From Pseudomonadota bacterium (GTDB lineage Bacteria > Pseudomonadota > Gammaproteobacteria > Burkholderiales > Burkholderiaceae_D): a stretch of 35,588 nt of DNA. The stretch lies in the NCBI GenBank assembly GCA_023449275.1, contig JAEXJM010000018.1, forward strand, positions 1 to 35,588. Reading direction: 5' to 3'. Shown here in pieces: positions 16,341 through 24,788 of the stretch (its first letter is position 1; every line of letters starts with the position of its first letter). The notes under the pieces were generated by a model. It saw only the letters and a program-made list of their open reading frames with translations. It made no database searches and was not told the origin of the DNA. The translations under genes and the position numbers were made by a program.

Positions 16341-18554
16341 CTAGAAAGAAAGTCCAAGACTGGAAGGTTTGAATTGTGCCATAAAGGCATCCAGTTCGTG
16401 TGGTGACAGTGCGCGGCTGCAAAGGTATCCCTGAATCTGGTCACAGCCATGATTGACGAGAAACTCAAGCTGTTCCTGTGTGGATACCCCTTCAGCGATA
16501 ACTTGCATGTTAAGGGAATGAGCCAGACTGATCGTGGATTCGACAATGGAAGCCGTTCCCTGATTCGTGATGACATCGGCGATGAAGGAACTGTCGATCT
16601 TGAGAAAATCGACCGGAAGCGTCGAGAGATAGCTGAGAGAAGAATACCCCGTCCCAAAATCATCAATCGAAATGGCAATACCCCTTTGCCGGATTTCCGT
16701 CAATGTCGCATGAACCTTGTGCAAATCCTCGATGAGGCTGGTTTCAGTGATTTCGAGTTCAAAGAATTTCGGTGACAGCCCTGTTTTGTCCAGAACAGTC
16801 AGAAGGGCATTTTTCAGGTCGGAATCGTAGAGTTCCGTCGATGAAACATTGATGGCAACGGGCATTAACGTTTTTCCTTCGTCACGCCACGCAAGTAATT
16901 GTTCCGTCACCGAATTCAGCATGAATTCACCGATGCGGCGGATGAGGCCGATTTTTTCGGCCTGTTCGATAAAATCGGCTGCAGGAATCAGTCCCTTTTT
17001 GGGATGATGCCAGCGAATAAGGGCTTCCAGTCCGACAATATTGCCGGTTGAAAGCGACATCCGGGGCTGGTAGCAGGTCAGAAATTCCTCTTTTTCCAGT
17101 GCCCTCATCAAACTCGTTTCGTTTAAAAGCTGGTCCAGTACAGAAACGCTCATTCCTCTGTTGAAAAAACGGAAAGCATTCGTACCGGTACGCTTGGCAT
17201 CAGTCATGGCGATATCAGCGTGTTTGAGCAGGGAATCAATGTCTTTGGAGTCCCGGGGAAAGACGCTGCAACCGATACTGGCGGAAATCGTGATTTCATG
17301 TCCGGCAAGATGAAGCGGGCGGGAAATGGCGTATAAAAGATTATGAGCGACCATGTCGATGCTTTCGTCGTTTCTGACATTTTGCAGCATGATGATAAAT
17401 TCATCATTTCCCATCCGGATGACAACATCTTCACGTCTCAGGGAAGTCGTCAGTCGTACGGAAACCGATTTGAGCAGCTGATCGCCGACATCATGTCCCA
17501 GACTTTCATTGACGAGTTTGAAACGGTTGATATTCAGCAGCAGGATCGCGCATGACTGTCCTGACGCAATGGCATGCTCCAGGGCATCGTTGATGAGCAG
17601 ATCGGCATAATTCCGGCTGGGCAGGGATGTCAACGGGTCGTAGAGAAACAGGTTTCGTCTGTCACCGGAATAGTCCTTGTCGCTCAGGATCGTCACGATC
17701 AGGGCATAGTCAGGCCTGCGGTTCCTGTCAAGTTTCAGGGAAATTTCATTATCGGTCAGACGGTAAGTGCCATTTTCACAACGAAGTGGCAATTCAATCT
17801 GGAAATGTGAGGTCGTATACCAGATTTCCTGCCAGGATTGTACGGTTTCCGCTTTTTTCCTGTTATCGGGATGCAAAAGCTCATTGAAAGTGGCAGGAAA
17901 CGAGTCATCCGTATATCCCAGCATTTTTTTAATGGTTTTGTTGGCATACATGATCCGGGTATTCTGTGCCAGTTGCATCACACCGACGTGCATCTCGTCT
18001 AGCATGTCGCGAAAAGGAATCGGGTCTTTCTGCAAGCTAACGTACAAAGCCGCTTCACTGCCTGAAGGCATTTGGGTAACGGACTGGAAAGTGCAGTAAA
18101 GTGCAGCGGTTTTTCCGTTGTCATCGGCTATGGGCAGACAATTGAAGATGGATTTCCGGTTTTCATGGAGGTTGTCACGCAGTTCCGACAGGGACAGTTC
18201 TTCCGTTTGCGATTCTTTCCCCTGCAAGGCAACGTTTACTGCCGGAGATATTTTCGGCCACAATCGAAAGAGCAATTTGTCCAGTGACTGTCCCTGTTTT
18301 GTATGCCTGCGGTCGATCAGTCCGGAAAAGGCGTCATTGTAAAAGGTATCCAGTTGTTTTCCCCAGACAATACAGGCCGGTTCACCGGAATGCAAGACAA
18401 TGGAGATGAGGTTTTTCAGGAGAAAAGGCCAGCCGTATTCAGGTTCAGGATGAGTATCAAACCAGTTGGCTGTTTCAATTCGTTTTTCCGTTTTTTGCAT
18501 ACGAGGGGCGTTATTGGCGGAAGCCGACATCATTCCCGATATCGTAAACATCAT
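16341..18554 (-). CDS. PAS-PAS-GGDEF-EAL cyclic-di-GMP signalling protein (737 aa)
   Basis: An N-terminal PAS-like domain (about 45-165, with WGKQLDTFYNDAF) precedes a second PAS (about 180-290), then GGDEF (about 300-460) and EAL (about 475-735). The EAL site is complete: EAL at 510-512, NVSS, ELEITET, DDFGTGYSS from 631, LKID, AEGV and QGY. The cyclase motif is degenerate (GNDEF, 382-386) and the metal Asp is Asn (N341). The inhibitory-site motif RxxD is preserved (RRED, 373-376), so the GGDEF part may act as a c-di-GMP or GTP sensor controlling the EAL. From PAS2 onward it closely resembles the downstream gene, so the pair is probably a tandem duplication. The start is uncertain: no good ribosome site before 18554, with Met codons also at 18533 and 18500. 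Confidence 0.9.
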   Translation of the reverse strand: MMFTISGMMSASANNAPRMQKTEKRIETANWFDTHPEPEYGWPFLLKNLISIVLHSGEPACIVWGKQLDTFYNDAFSGLIDRRHTKQGQSLDKLLFRLWPKISPAVNVALQGKESQTEELSLSELRDNLHENRKSIFNCLPIADDNGKTAALYCTFQSVTQMPSGSEAALYVSLQKDPIPFRDMLDEMHVGVMQLAQNTRIMYANKTIKKMLGYTDDSFPATFNELLHPDNRKKAETVQSWQEIWYTTSHFQIELPLRCENGTYRLTDNEISLKLDRNRRPDYALIVTILSDKDYSGDRRNLFLYDPLTSLPSRNYADLLINDALEHAIASGQSCAILLLNINRFKLVNESLGHDVGDQLLKSVSVRLTTSLRREDVVIRMGNDEFIIMLQNVRNDESIDMVAHNLLYAISRPLHLAGHEITISASIGCSVFPRDSKDIDSLLKHADIAMTDAKRTGTNAFRFFNRGMSVSVLDQLLNETSLMRALEKEEFLTCYQPRMSLSTGNIVGLEALIRWHHPKKGLIPAADFIEQAEKIGLIRRIGEFMLNSVTEQLLAWRDEGKTLMPVAINVSSTELYDSDLKNALLTVLDKTGLSPKFFELEITETSLIEDLHKVHATLTEIRQRGIAISIDDFGTGYSSLSYLSTLPVDFLKIDSSFIADVITNQGTASIVESTISLAHSLNMQVIAEGVSTQEQLEFLVNHGCDQIQGYLCSRALSPHELDAFMAQFKPSSLGLSF

Positions 18555-18868
18555 TCTGATGAATAGCAGAATGCATTTCTTCCAAAAACAGATCAGCCTG
18601 ACATCACAAGTGTAAACAGACTGTATTTGTATAGTCCATTTTTACCGTCATATTGTACATGCAACGTATTGTGAATATTAATTTATTCAAAGTAAAAAAG
18701 TAATTTGACCCATCATGCTTTCCGTTTTTCAAATGATGTATCGGGAAAGGTATTTCACGCTTGTGTATGGCGTCAAGCAACTTTGACGGTGAGAAAGGGA
18801 AAAATATCGTGATCCTGTTTGAACTTCACAAACCGGAATATTTGCATGGTGCAAACGGTTGAATACAG
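18555..18868. other. Intergenic region upstream of the 737-aa GGDEF-EAL gene
   Basis: This AT-rich stretch contains no supported gene. It must hold the minus-strand promoter of the GGDEF-EAL pair, but I could not identify well-spaced boxes. A minus-strand open frame (18729-19001) runs across the gloB terminator and is not credible. Confidence 0.6.
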
Positions 18869-18904
18869 AAAAGCCGGATGATTTATGATAATTATCCGGC
18901 TTTT
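18869..18904 (-). terminator. Intrinsic terminator of gloB
   Basis: AAAAGCCGGAT (18869-18879) pairs perfectly with ATCCGGCTTTT (18894-18904), an 11-bp stem with a 14-nt loop. It lies 24 nt past the gloB stop in the minus direction; the T-run on the minus strand comes from the left arm. Confidence 0.85.
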
Positions 18905-18927
18905 GTGACGAGATCATGCTTGCGTGA

Positions 18928-19725
18928 TCAGGCGTATTTGTTTTTCCATTCCCGCATGGCGGCAAATGCCTGAACGGGATCTTTGCCCTGAAGACGACCA
19001 AGGGTTTCCAGCCGTTTCATGACCTCATCCCTGTCGGCACGCAAGAACGGGTTGGTCGCCTTTTCAAGTCCGATAGTGGACGGCAGTGTCGGCTGGCGGC
19101 GGTTTCGTTTCGCGACGTCGTCCTTGATACGGTCGGCGAGAGCATGGCTGTCAGGTTCGATTTCACGTGCGAACTTGAGATTGGAAAGGGTATATTCATG
19201 ACCTGCAAATACCTGAACGTCATCCGGCAGTGCAGCCATTTTGAACAGGGAAGTCCACATCTGTTCCGGTGTGCCTTCGAACATACGGCCACAACCGGCA
19301 CCGAAGAGCATGTCTCCACAAAAAAGCCATTTCTGTTCTTTGGCATAATAGGCAATGTGGCCTTTGGTGTGTCCCGGTACGTCCAGTACAGACAGTTCGA
19401 GATTGTCCAGTTCAGGCAATGCGACAATGTCACCCTCCTGTACCGTTTGGGTCACTTTTTCGATTGGGTCAAAGCGTGGGCCATAAACCGGAATATCGTA
19501 TTCTTCCAGCAGGCGCGATACACCGCCGATATGGTCTTCATGACGATGAGTCAGTACAATGGCACACAGTTTGAGCGATCGTTTCTGCAAAGTCGACAGA
19601 ACGGGGGCGGCGTCGCCGGGATCGACGACGACGGCAACTTTTCTGTTGTCGATCACCCATATGTAATTGTCGTTAAACGCGGGAATGGGGCTGACCTGAA
19701 GGATTTGATCGGTCGAAGATGGCAT
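18928..19725 (-). CDS. gloB: Hydroxyacylglutathione hydrolase (glyoxalase II)
   Basis: GloB hydrolyses S-lactoylglutathione to lactate and glutathione, the second step of methylglyoxal detoxification. The 265-residue cytosolic metallo-beta-lactamase-fold protein shows the binuclear metal motif THRHEDH at 59-65. Further metal-ligand blocks include VPGHTKGHIAYY, FCGDMLFGAGCGR and FAGHEYTLSNLKFA, and a C-terminal substrate-binding helical part ends with NPFLRADRDEV. GGAG lies 6 nt before the ATG. It is divergent from rnhA across 66 nt, as in many proteobacteria. Length is normal (E. coli 251). Confidence 0.96.
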   Translation of the reverse strand: MPSSTDQILQVSPIPAFNDNYIWVIDNRKVAVVVDPGDAAPVLSTLQKRSLKLCAIVLTHRHEDHIGGVSRLLEEYDIPVYGPRFDPIEKVTQTVQEGDIVALPELDNLELSVLDVPGHTKGHIAYYAKEQKWLFCGDMLFGAGCGRMFEGTPEQMWTSLFKMAALPDDVQVFAGHEYTLSNLKFAREIEPDSHALADRIKDDVAKRNRRQPTLPSTIGLEKATNPFLRADRDEVMKRLETLGRLQGKDPVQAFAAMREWKNKYA

Positions 19726-19791
19726 AGTGTCTCCAGCGGCGAAAAAAATTTATTATAACCAGAGATTTCCGCGAATGTTTGAGATTGACAG

Positions 19792-20241
19792 ATGAATAGT
19801 GAAAAAATGAACGAAGTTGAAATTTATACGGATGGTGCCTGCCGTGGCAATCCCGGCCCGGGAGGCTGGGGTGTCTGGATGATCGCAGGCGATCATGAAA
19901 AGGAACTGTTTGGCGGAGATGCCGATACGACGAACAACCGCATGGAACTGATGGCGGTTATTGAGGCATTCCGGGCACTTAAAAGACCCTGCAGGGTAAT
20001 TCTTCATACGGATAGCCAGTATGTGCAAAAGGGGATTTCCGAGTGGATTCACAAGTGGAAAGTGCGTGGTTGGAGAACGGCGGACAAGAAACTGGTGAAA
20101 AACGTTGATCTCTGGATGGAACTGGATCAGGCAACGGAACAACATGATATCCAGTGGCGATGGGTCAAAGGCCATGCCGGTCATGAAGGCAATGAAAAAG
20201 CGGATCAGCTGGCGAATAAAGGGGTCGATTCGATTTTGTAA
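19792..20241 (+). CDS. rnhA: Ribonuclease HI
   Basis: RNase HI cleaves RNA in RNA-DNA hybrids during replication and R-loop removal. The 149-residue product retains the catalytic carboxylates: Asp14 in YTDGACRGNPGPGGWG, Glu52 in NNRMELMAV, Asp74 in HTDSQYV and Asp138 in NEKADQLAN, with the flexible-loop His in VKGHAGHEGN. The basic handle region WIHKWKVRGWRTADKK is present. Start 19792 adds five residues relative to the Met at 19807; neither has a strong ribosome site. Divergent gloB shares the 66-nt promoter region. A small secreted-protein gene follows after 36 nt. Confidence 0.96.
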   Translation: MNSEKMNEVEIYTDGACRGNPGPGGWGVWMIAGDHEKELFGGDADTTNNRMELMAVIEAFRALKRPCRVILHTDSQYVQKGISEWIHKWKVRGWRTADKKLVKNVDLWMELDQATEQHDIQWRWVKGHAGHEGNEKADQLANKGVDSIL

Positions 20242-20277
20242 GGTTGACGGTTTGTTTCGAATTCAGGGAGGTATCAG

Positions 20278-20523
20278 ATGCAAACGATCAAACGGCTGCT
20301 GGCAGGACTGGTGTTGCTGGGTTTTTCCGCAGCTGCTTTTGCGCAGGCAACCGGTCCGGAAGTATATGGTTTCCGAATTGAAAAGATCAGTCGGGATGAT
20401 GATGCCTATCGTCAGGGAAACCTGTATCTGTTGACGGGACCGGATGGACGGGAACAGTATATTATCGTGCGGGATATCAGCGGCGCTGTCGCGATCATCA
20501 AGCGTGAACCGGCACGGAAGTGA
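20278..20523 (+). CDS. Small predicted periplasmic/secreted protein, function unknown
   Basis: The 81-residue product starts with a textbook signal peptide: basic MQTIKR, a hydrophobic core LLAGLVLLGFSAAAF, and a likely AFA|Q cleavage after residue 22. This leaves a mature chain of about 59 residues, polar and beta-prone (EVYGFRIEKISR... GNLYLLTGPDGREQYIIVRD), with no cysteines and no lipobox. I do not recognise the family. A very strong AGGGAGG ribosome site precedes the ATG, so translation is credible. It follows rnhA by 36 nt and may be co-transcribed with it; a strong terminator follows. Confidence 0.75.
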   Translation: MQTIKRLLAGLVLLGFSAAAFAQATGPEVYGFRIEKISRDDDAYRQGNLYLLTGPDGREQYIIVRDISGAVAIIKREPARK

Positions 20524-20572
20524 CTGCTGGCTGACGGATTTTTGCCGGGAAACGGGTTGATTCGGTGTGCAC

Positions 20573-20619
20573 AATAAAAGAGCGGCATGCACCTCTTTCG
20601 TGCAGACCGCTCTTTTATT
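20573..20619. terminator. Bidirectional terminator with a 13-bp outer stem
   Basis: AATAAAAGAGCGG (20573-20585) pairs perfectly with CCGCTCTTTTATT (20607-20619). A nested TGCAC/GTGCA stem (20588-20592 / 20600-20604) lies in the loop. It separates the convergent secreted-protein gene and yheS. Confidence 0.88.
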
Positions 20620-20634
20620 GGGAAAACAAACGGC

Positions 20635-22599
20635 TCAGGATGGCAGTATATTTTCCAGTTCATCCTGTTTTTCAAGCCATTCTTCTTCAAATGCGCCGAG
20701 CAGTCGGGTGCATTCGACCTGATCAGCGAGCAGTTTTTTCAGTTTTTCCTTGTTGGCCTGTTCGTAGATAGCCGGATCGGCCAACTGGCTGTCGATGGCG
20801 GATTTCATGTCGTTTAACTTGCCGATTTCATTTTCCAGCCAGTTGATCCGTTTTTCCAGCGGTTTTTTCAGAACCGAGAGGCGTTGCCGTTCCTCCGCTT
20901 CGAGCCGTTTTTGCTCTTTTCTGTCCAAAGCCGGTTTGGAAGGAACATTTTCCCGGGCATCATTATGGTGCATGCTGTTTTTTTCGAGATGGATTTTGAA
21001 GAGCCAGTCACGGTAATCGTCCAGATCGCCGTCGAATTCTTTCAGCTTGCCATCGGAAACGATATAAAAACGGTCAGTCGTCGCACGCAAAAGATGCCGG
21101 TCATGCGAGACGAGTAACAGGGTGCCTTCATACTGCGCCAGCGCTTCGGTCAAGGCTTCACGCATGTCGAGGTCCAGATGGTTGGTCGGTTCATCCAGAA
21201 GCAGCAGATTGGGACGTTGCCAGACGATCAGGGCCAGAGCAAGCCGTGCTTTTTCACCTCCGGAAAAGGGAGCGACAGGGCTGGTGGCCATATCGCCGTG
21301 AAAGTTGAAGCTGCCCAGAAAATTGCGCAGATCCTGTTCCCGGGTATCCGGTGCGATTTTCATCAGGTGCCAGAGTGGGGATTCCTCGTTTCGCAGCATT
21401 TCGACCTGATGCTGGGCAAAGTATCCGATTTTCAGGCCTTTGCCTGTCGTGAATTTGCCCGACAGGGGAGCCAGTTCGGAGGCAACGGTTTTTATGAAGG
21501 TCGATTTGCCCGCGCCGTTGACACCCAGAAGGCCGATGCGTTCGCCGGTCTGGAGGGCAAACTGGATATCTTTGACAATCGGGATGCTTGAGACGATATC
21601 GCCATTGGCATCTTGCTCGGTGTATCCGGCGGTCAGCCCATTCATGACCATGAGCGGATTGGGCGATGATTCCGGCTCGAAGAATTCAAAAGAAAATTCG
21701 GCAGTGGCACGCAGGGGGGCCAGTTCTTCCATTTTCTGGAGTGCCTTGATACGACTTTGGGCCTGACGGGCCTTGGTAGCCTTGTACTGGAAACGGCTGA
21801 TATAGGATTGCAGATGGGCACGGCGTTTTGTCTGCTTTTCGATCATGCTTTGCATCAGTGTCATCTGTTCTGCGCGCTGGCGCTCGAAAGCGGAATAATT
21901 GCCTGAGTAACGTCTCAGTTTGCCGTCATCGATATGCAGGATCACGTTGGCGATCCCGTCCAGAAAATCGCGGTCATGTGAAATGACGATCAAGGTTCCG
22001 GTATAGCGTTTGAGCCAGTCTTCCAGCCAGAGGATGGCATCCAGATCCAGATGGTTGGTCGGTTCATCCAGCAGAAGCAGTTCTGAGGGGCACATAAGTG
22101 CCTGTGCAAGATTCAGGCGCATGCGCCAGCCGCCGGAAAAGCTGGATACATTGCGTTGCATTTGTTCCATTGAAAAACCCAGACCGAGCAAAAGTTGTTC
22201 GGCGCGGGATTTGACGGTATAGGAACCGGCGTCGGCCAGTGCCGTATGCAATTCGGCAATGCGCATACCTGCAGCTGCGTCCTGTGGTTTCATTTCCAGT
22301 CCGGCGAGTTCGGTCTCAAGGGCGCGCAAGTGGGTATCGCCATCGATAACGTATTCAATTGCGGGCCTTTCCAGTGCGGGAGTTTCCTGTGCCACATGGG
22401 ATATACGCCATGCAGATGGAAAATCGATGTCGCCGCCATCCGCGTGCAATTCCCCCATCAACAAGGCAAAAAGGCTGGTTTTGCCTGCGCCGTTGGGGCC
22501 GACAAGACCGATTTTTTCGCTAGGGTTCAAGGTCGCTTCCGCTTTTTCGAAAAGCGGCTTTGTGCCACGCATGAGCGAAAATTGCTGAAAACGGATCAT
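20635..22599 (-). CDS. yheS: ABC-F family ATPase, YheS type
   Basis: ABC-F proteins are soluble twin-ATPase factors that act at the ribosomal E-site, not transporters. The 654-residue product has two nucleotide-binding domains: Walker A GPNGAGKT at 34-41 and GVNGAGKS at 359-366, signatures FSGGW (154-158) and FSGGEK (445-450), and DEPTNHLDLD in both halves. A charged linker lies between them (about 235-300). The N-terminus (MIRFQQFSLMRGTKPLF) and the AWRISHVAQETPALERPAIEYVIDGD block match YheS rather than Uup or EttA. A charged coiled C-terminal extension ends the chain. Its ATG overlaps the prmB stop as ATGA, implying translational coupling of two ribosome-related genes. Confidence 0.93.
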   Translation of the reverse strand: MIRFQQFSLMRGTKPLFEKAEATLNPSEKIGLVGPNGAGKTSLFALLMGELHADGGDIDFPSAWRISHVAQETPALERPAIEYVIDGDTHLRALETELAGLEMKPQDAAAGMRIAELHTALADAGSYTVKSRAEQLLLGLGFSMEQMQRNVSSFSGGWRMRLNLAQALMCPSELLLLDEPTNHLDLDAILWLEDWLKRYTGTLIVISHDRDFLDGIANVILHIDDGKLRRYSGNYSAFERQRAEQMTLMQSMIEKQTKRRAHLQSYISRFQYKATKARQAQSRIKALQKMEELAPLRATAEFSFEFFEPESSPNPLMVMNGLTAGYTEQDANGDIVSSIPIVKDIQFALQTGERIGLLGVNGAGKSTFIKTVASELAPLSGKFTTGKGLKIGYFAQHQVEMLRNEESPLWHLMKIAPDTREQDLRNFLGSFNFHGDMATSPVAPFSGGEKARLALALIVWQRPNLLLLDEPTNHLDLDMREALTEALAQYEGTLLLVSHDRHLLRATTDRFYIVSDGKLKEFDGDLDDYRDWLFKIHLEKNSMHHNDARENVPSKPALDRKEQKRLEAEERQRLSVLKKPLEKRINWLENEIGKLNDMKSAIDSQLADPAIYEQANKEKLKKLLADQVECTRLLGAFEEEWLEKQDELENILPS

Positions 22600-23504
22600 G
22601 CCTTGTCCAGACCTTTCAGTTGTTCAGCCGTCAACAGGAATACACGGTTATCACCACCCGACGTGGACAGCCATGTCAGTTCCAGTTCTGGAAAGGCTGC
22701 AATGGCGTTTTCAGCCTCATTGCCAATTTCAACGATCAAAAGGCCATCGTCGGTCAGTTTTTCTCCTGCTGTTCTGACAATCCGGCGTACGATATCCATA
22801 CCGTCGAAGCCACCGGCCAATGCCATTTGAGGTTCGTGCATATACTCGGGCGGCAAATCATCCATGGAAGATTGGTTGACATAAGGCGGGTTGGTGACGA
22901 TCAGTTGGTAACGCTTGTCGGGGATACCGTCGTAGAGGTCGGCATGGTGAAGTTTCACGCGATCTTTCAACTGGTAATTATTGATGTTTTTCTGTGCGAT
23001 GCCCAGTGCGGCAGGTGACAGTTCGACGGCATCGACTGTGGCGTTTTCAAACATGTCTGCCAGCATGATCGCCAGACAGCCGGAACCGGTACACAGTTCC
23101 AGGATGTCGGTCACGCTTTCCGGATCGATAACCCAGGGAGAAAATTGTTCGACGATCAGTTCGGCGATGAACGAACGCGGAATGATGACGCCTTTTTCGA
23201 CGTAAAAGGAGTAGCCTTGCAGGAATGCTTCATTGGTCAGGTAGGCGGCAGGAATGCGTTCATCGGCGCGGCGGTCGATGATATTGACGACGTTCCCGAT
23301 TTCTTCCGGCAACAGTTTTGCGTCGAGAAAGGGTTCGAGCTGATCCAGCGGAAGGGACAAGGTATGCAGGATCAGGAAAACGGCCTCATCCCATGCGTTT
23401 TCGCTACCATGACCGAAGAAAAGCTTTTCACGGTTGAATCGGGTGATGGCATAGCGGAGCAGGTCGCGTACAGTGGAAAACGCACTGGAGTGTGGTGTAT
23501 TCAT
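22596..23504 (-). CDS. prmB: Ribosomal protein uL3 glutamine methyltransferase PrmB
   Basis: PrmB N5-methylates a glutamine of ribosomal protein L3. With the start at 23504 the product has 302 residues. It has a helical N-terminal domain with FGHGSENAWDEAVFLIL, the RIPAAYLTNEAFLQGYSFYV block typical of PrmB, SAM motif LELCTGSGCLAI (135-146) and catalytic NPPY (205-208). The frame can be extended to a TTG at 23576, but that extension crosses a strong hairpin and is not part of the family, so the ATG at 23504 is preferred even though its ribosome site is poor. Length agrees with E. coli PrmB (310). It overlaps yheS by 4 nt and follows dapE after 125 nt. Confidence 0.92.
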   Translation of the reverse strand: MNTPHSSAFSTVRDLLRYAITRFNREKLFFGHGSENAWDEAVFLILHTLSLPLDQLEPFLDAKLLPEEIGNVVNIIDRRADERIPAAYLTNEAFLQGYSFYVEKGVIIPRSFIAELIVEQFSPWVIDPESVTDILELCTGSGCLAIMLADMFENATVDAVELSPAALGIAQKNINNYQLKDRVKLHHADLYDGIPDKRYQLIVTNPPYVNQSSMDDLPPEYMHEPQMALAGGFDGMDIVRRIVRTAGEKLTDDGLLIVEIGNEAENAIAAFPELELTWLSTSGGDNRVFLLTAEQLKGLDKA

Positions 23505-23526
23505 GGTGTCGGTCAATTCATGAAAC

Positions 23527-23552
23527 AAGGGTCCGGCATGGGCCGGACCCTT
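23527..23552 (-). terminator. GC-rich hairpin between dapE and prmB
   Basis: AAGGGTCCGGC (23527-23537) pairs perfectly with GCCGGACCCTT (23542-23552), an 11-bp stem with a 4-nt loop. On the minus strand it is followed only by GTTTC, so the T-run is weak. It may attenuate the dap transcript before prmB-yheS or protect the upstream mRNA end. Confidence 0.55.
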
Positions 23553-23629
23553 TCGGGTAATCGGATTTTTCGCCAAGTATAACCGGTGTGGACAGCTAAA
23601 AACAGCGGGTTGAAAGACAATCCGGTATT

Positions 23630-24757
23630 TTACAGGAAGAGTTTTTCCAGTGTACGCCGGTAGATGTCGGTCAGGGGCTGGATGTCTGAAATCAGTACAT
23701 TTTCGTCAATCTGGTGAATGCTTTCCGTGACGGGGCCGAATTCAACCACTTGCGGACAGATGCGGGCGATGAAACGTCCGTCGGAGGTTCCACCGGTGGT
23801 GGACAATTCGGGAGTGATGCCGGTTTCTTCCCGGATGGCTTCCGAGATGGCGTCACAGAGTGAGCCGCGAGGCGTCAGGAAGGGCACTCCGGAGTAGTTC
23901 CAGTCAAGTCGGTAATTCAGGCCATGTTTGTCCAGTATGGCATGGACGCGTTCTTTCAGGCTGTCCACTGTACTGGCGGTACAAAAACGGAAATTGAACT
24001 CGACGAAGAGTTCACCCGGAATAACGTTGTTCGCTCCTGTTCCGGCATGGATATTCGATATCTGCCATGTCGTCGGCTCATAATATTCGTTGCCGTTGTC
24101 CCAGACGGTTGCGGACAGCTCCGCAATAGCGGGTGCTGCCAGATGAATCGGGTTGGCAGCGCGTTTCGGGTAGGCGATATGGCCCTGTTTGCCGATGACG
24201 GTCAGTTTGCCGCAGAGCGAACCGCGGCGTCCGTTTTTGATGGTATCGCCCATTTTTTTGAGGGAACTCGGCTCGCCGACGATGCAATAATCAGGATGGA
24301 TGCCACGTTCATCAAGCCGTTTGACGACAGCATCGGTACCGTCAACGGCAATGCCTTCCTCGTCACTGGTGAAGATGAAGCCGATAGAACCCTTGTAATC
24401 CGGATGGGCAGTGATGAAGTCTCTGGCCGCGATCACCATGGCAGCGTCCGAGGTTTTCATGTCCGATGCGCCACGACCGTAAAGGCGGCCGTCACGTTCA
24501 GTCGGCATAAACGGGTCGGTCGTCCATTTTTCGACTGGACCAGTCGGTACGACGTCGGTATGGCCTGCAAAGACCAGCAAAGGCCCTGTTTTGCCATGAC
24601 GCGCCCAAAGGTTTGTCACGCCATTGGAAACGATGGTTTCGCATTCGAATCCCAACGGTTTCAACTCGGCCATGATCAGTTTCTGGCAGTTTTTGTCATC
24701 GGGAGTGATGGATGGCTCGGCGATCAGGGCGCGTGCCAGTTCGAGTGTCGAAGTCAT
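23630..24757 (-). CDS. dapE: Succinyl-diaminopimelate desuccinylase
   Basis: DapE hydrolyses N-succinyl-LL-diaminopimelate to LL-diaminopimelate in the lysine/cell-wall pathway. With start 24757 (AAGGAAA ribosome site) the protein has 375 residues, the same length as the E. coli enzyme. The open frame extends 14 codons upstream, but those residues are not family-like. Visible di-zinc M20 peptidase motifs are GHTDVVP (His66, Asp68), RGASDMK (Asp99) and the catalytic SDEEG (about 131-135). The dimerisation domain has GKQGHIAYP, and the last metal histidine lies in TESIHQIDE. It follows dapD after 31 nt in the dapC-dapD-dapE operon. Confidence 0.96.
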   Translation of the reverse strand: MTSTLELARALIAEPSITPDDKNCQKLIMAELKPLGFECETIVSNGVTNLWARHGKTGPLLVFAGHTDVVPTGPVEKWTTDPFMPTERDGRLYGRGASDMKTSDAAMVIAARDFITAHPDYKGSIGFIFTSDEEGIAVDGTDAVVKRLDERGIHPDYCIVGEPSSLKKMGDTIKNGRRGSLCGKLTVIGKQGHIAYPKRAANPIHLAAPAIAELSATVWDNGNEYYEPTTWQISNIHAGTGANNVIPGELFVEFNFRFCTASTVDSLKERVHAILDKHGLNYRLDWNYSGVPFLTPRGSLCDAISEAIREETGITPELSTTGGTSDGRFIARICPQVVEFGPVTESIHQIDENVLISDIQPLTDIYRRTLEKLFL

Positions 24758-24788
24758 ACGTTTCCTTTCCTTGTCGATCAATGGTTTG

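Noticed and set aside
16153..16422. Longer start for the 583-aa GGDEF-EAL protein
   Set aside because: Would overlap the neighbouring gene's end and adds 90 residues without domain character; AGGGAG supports the ATG at 16152.
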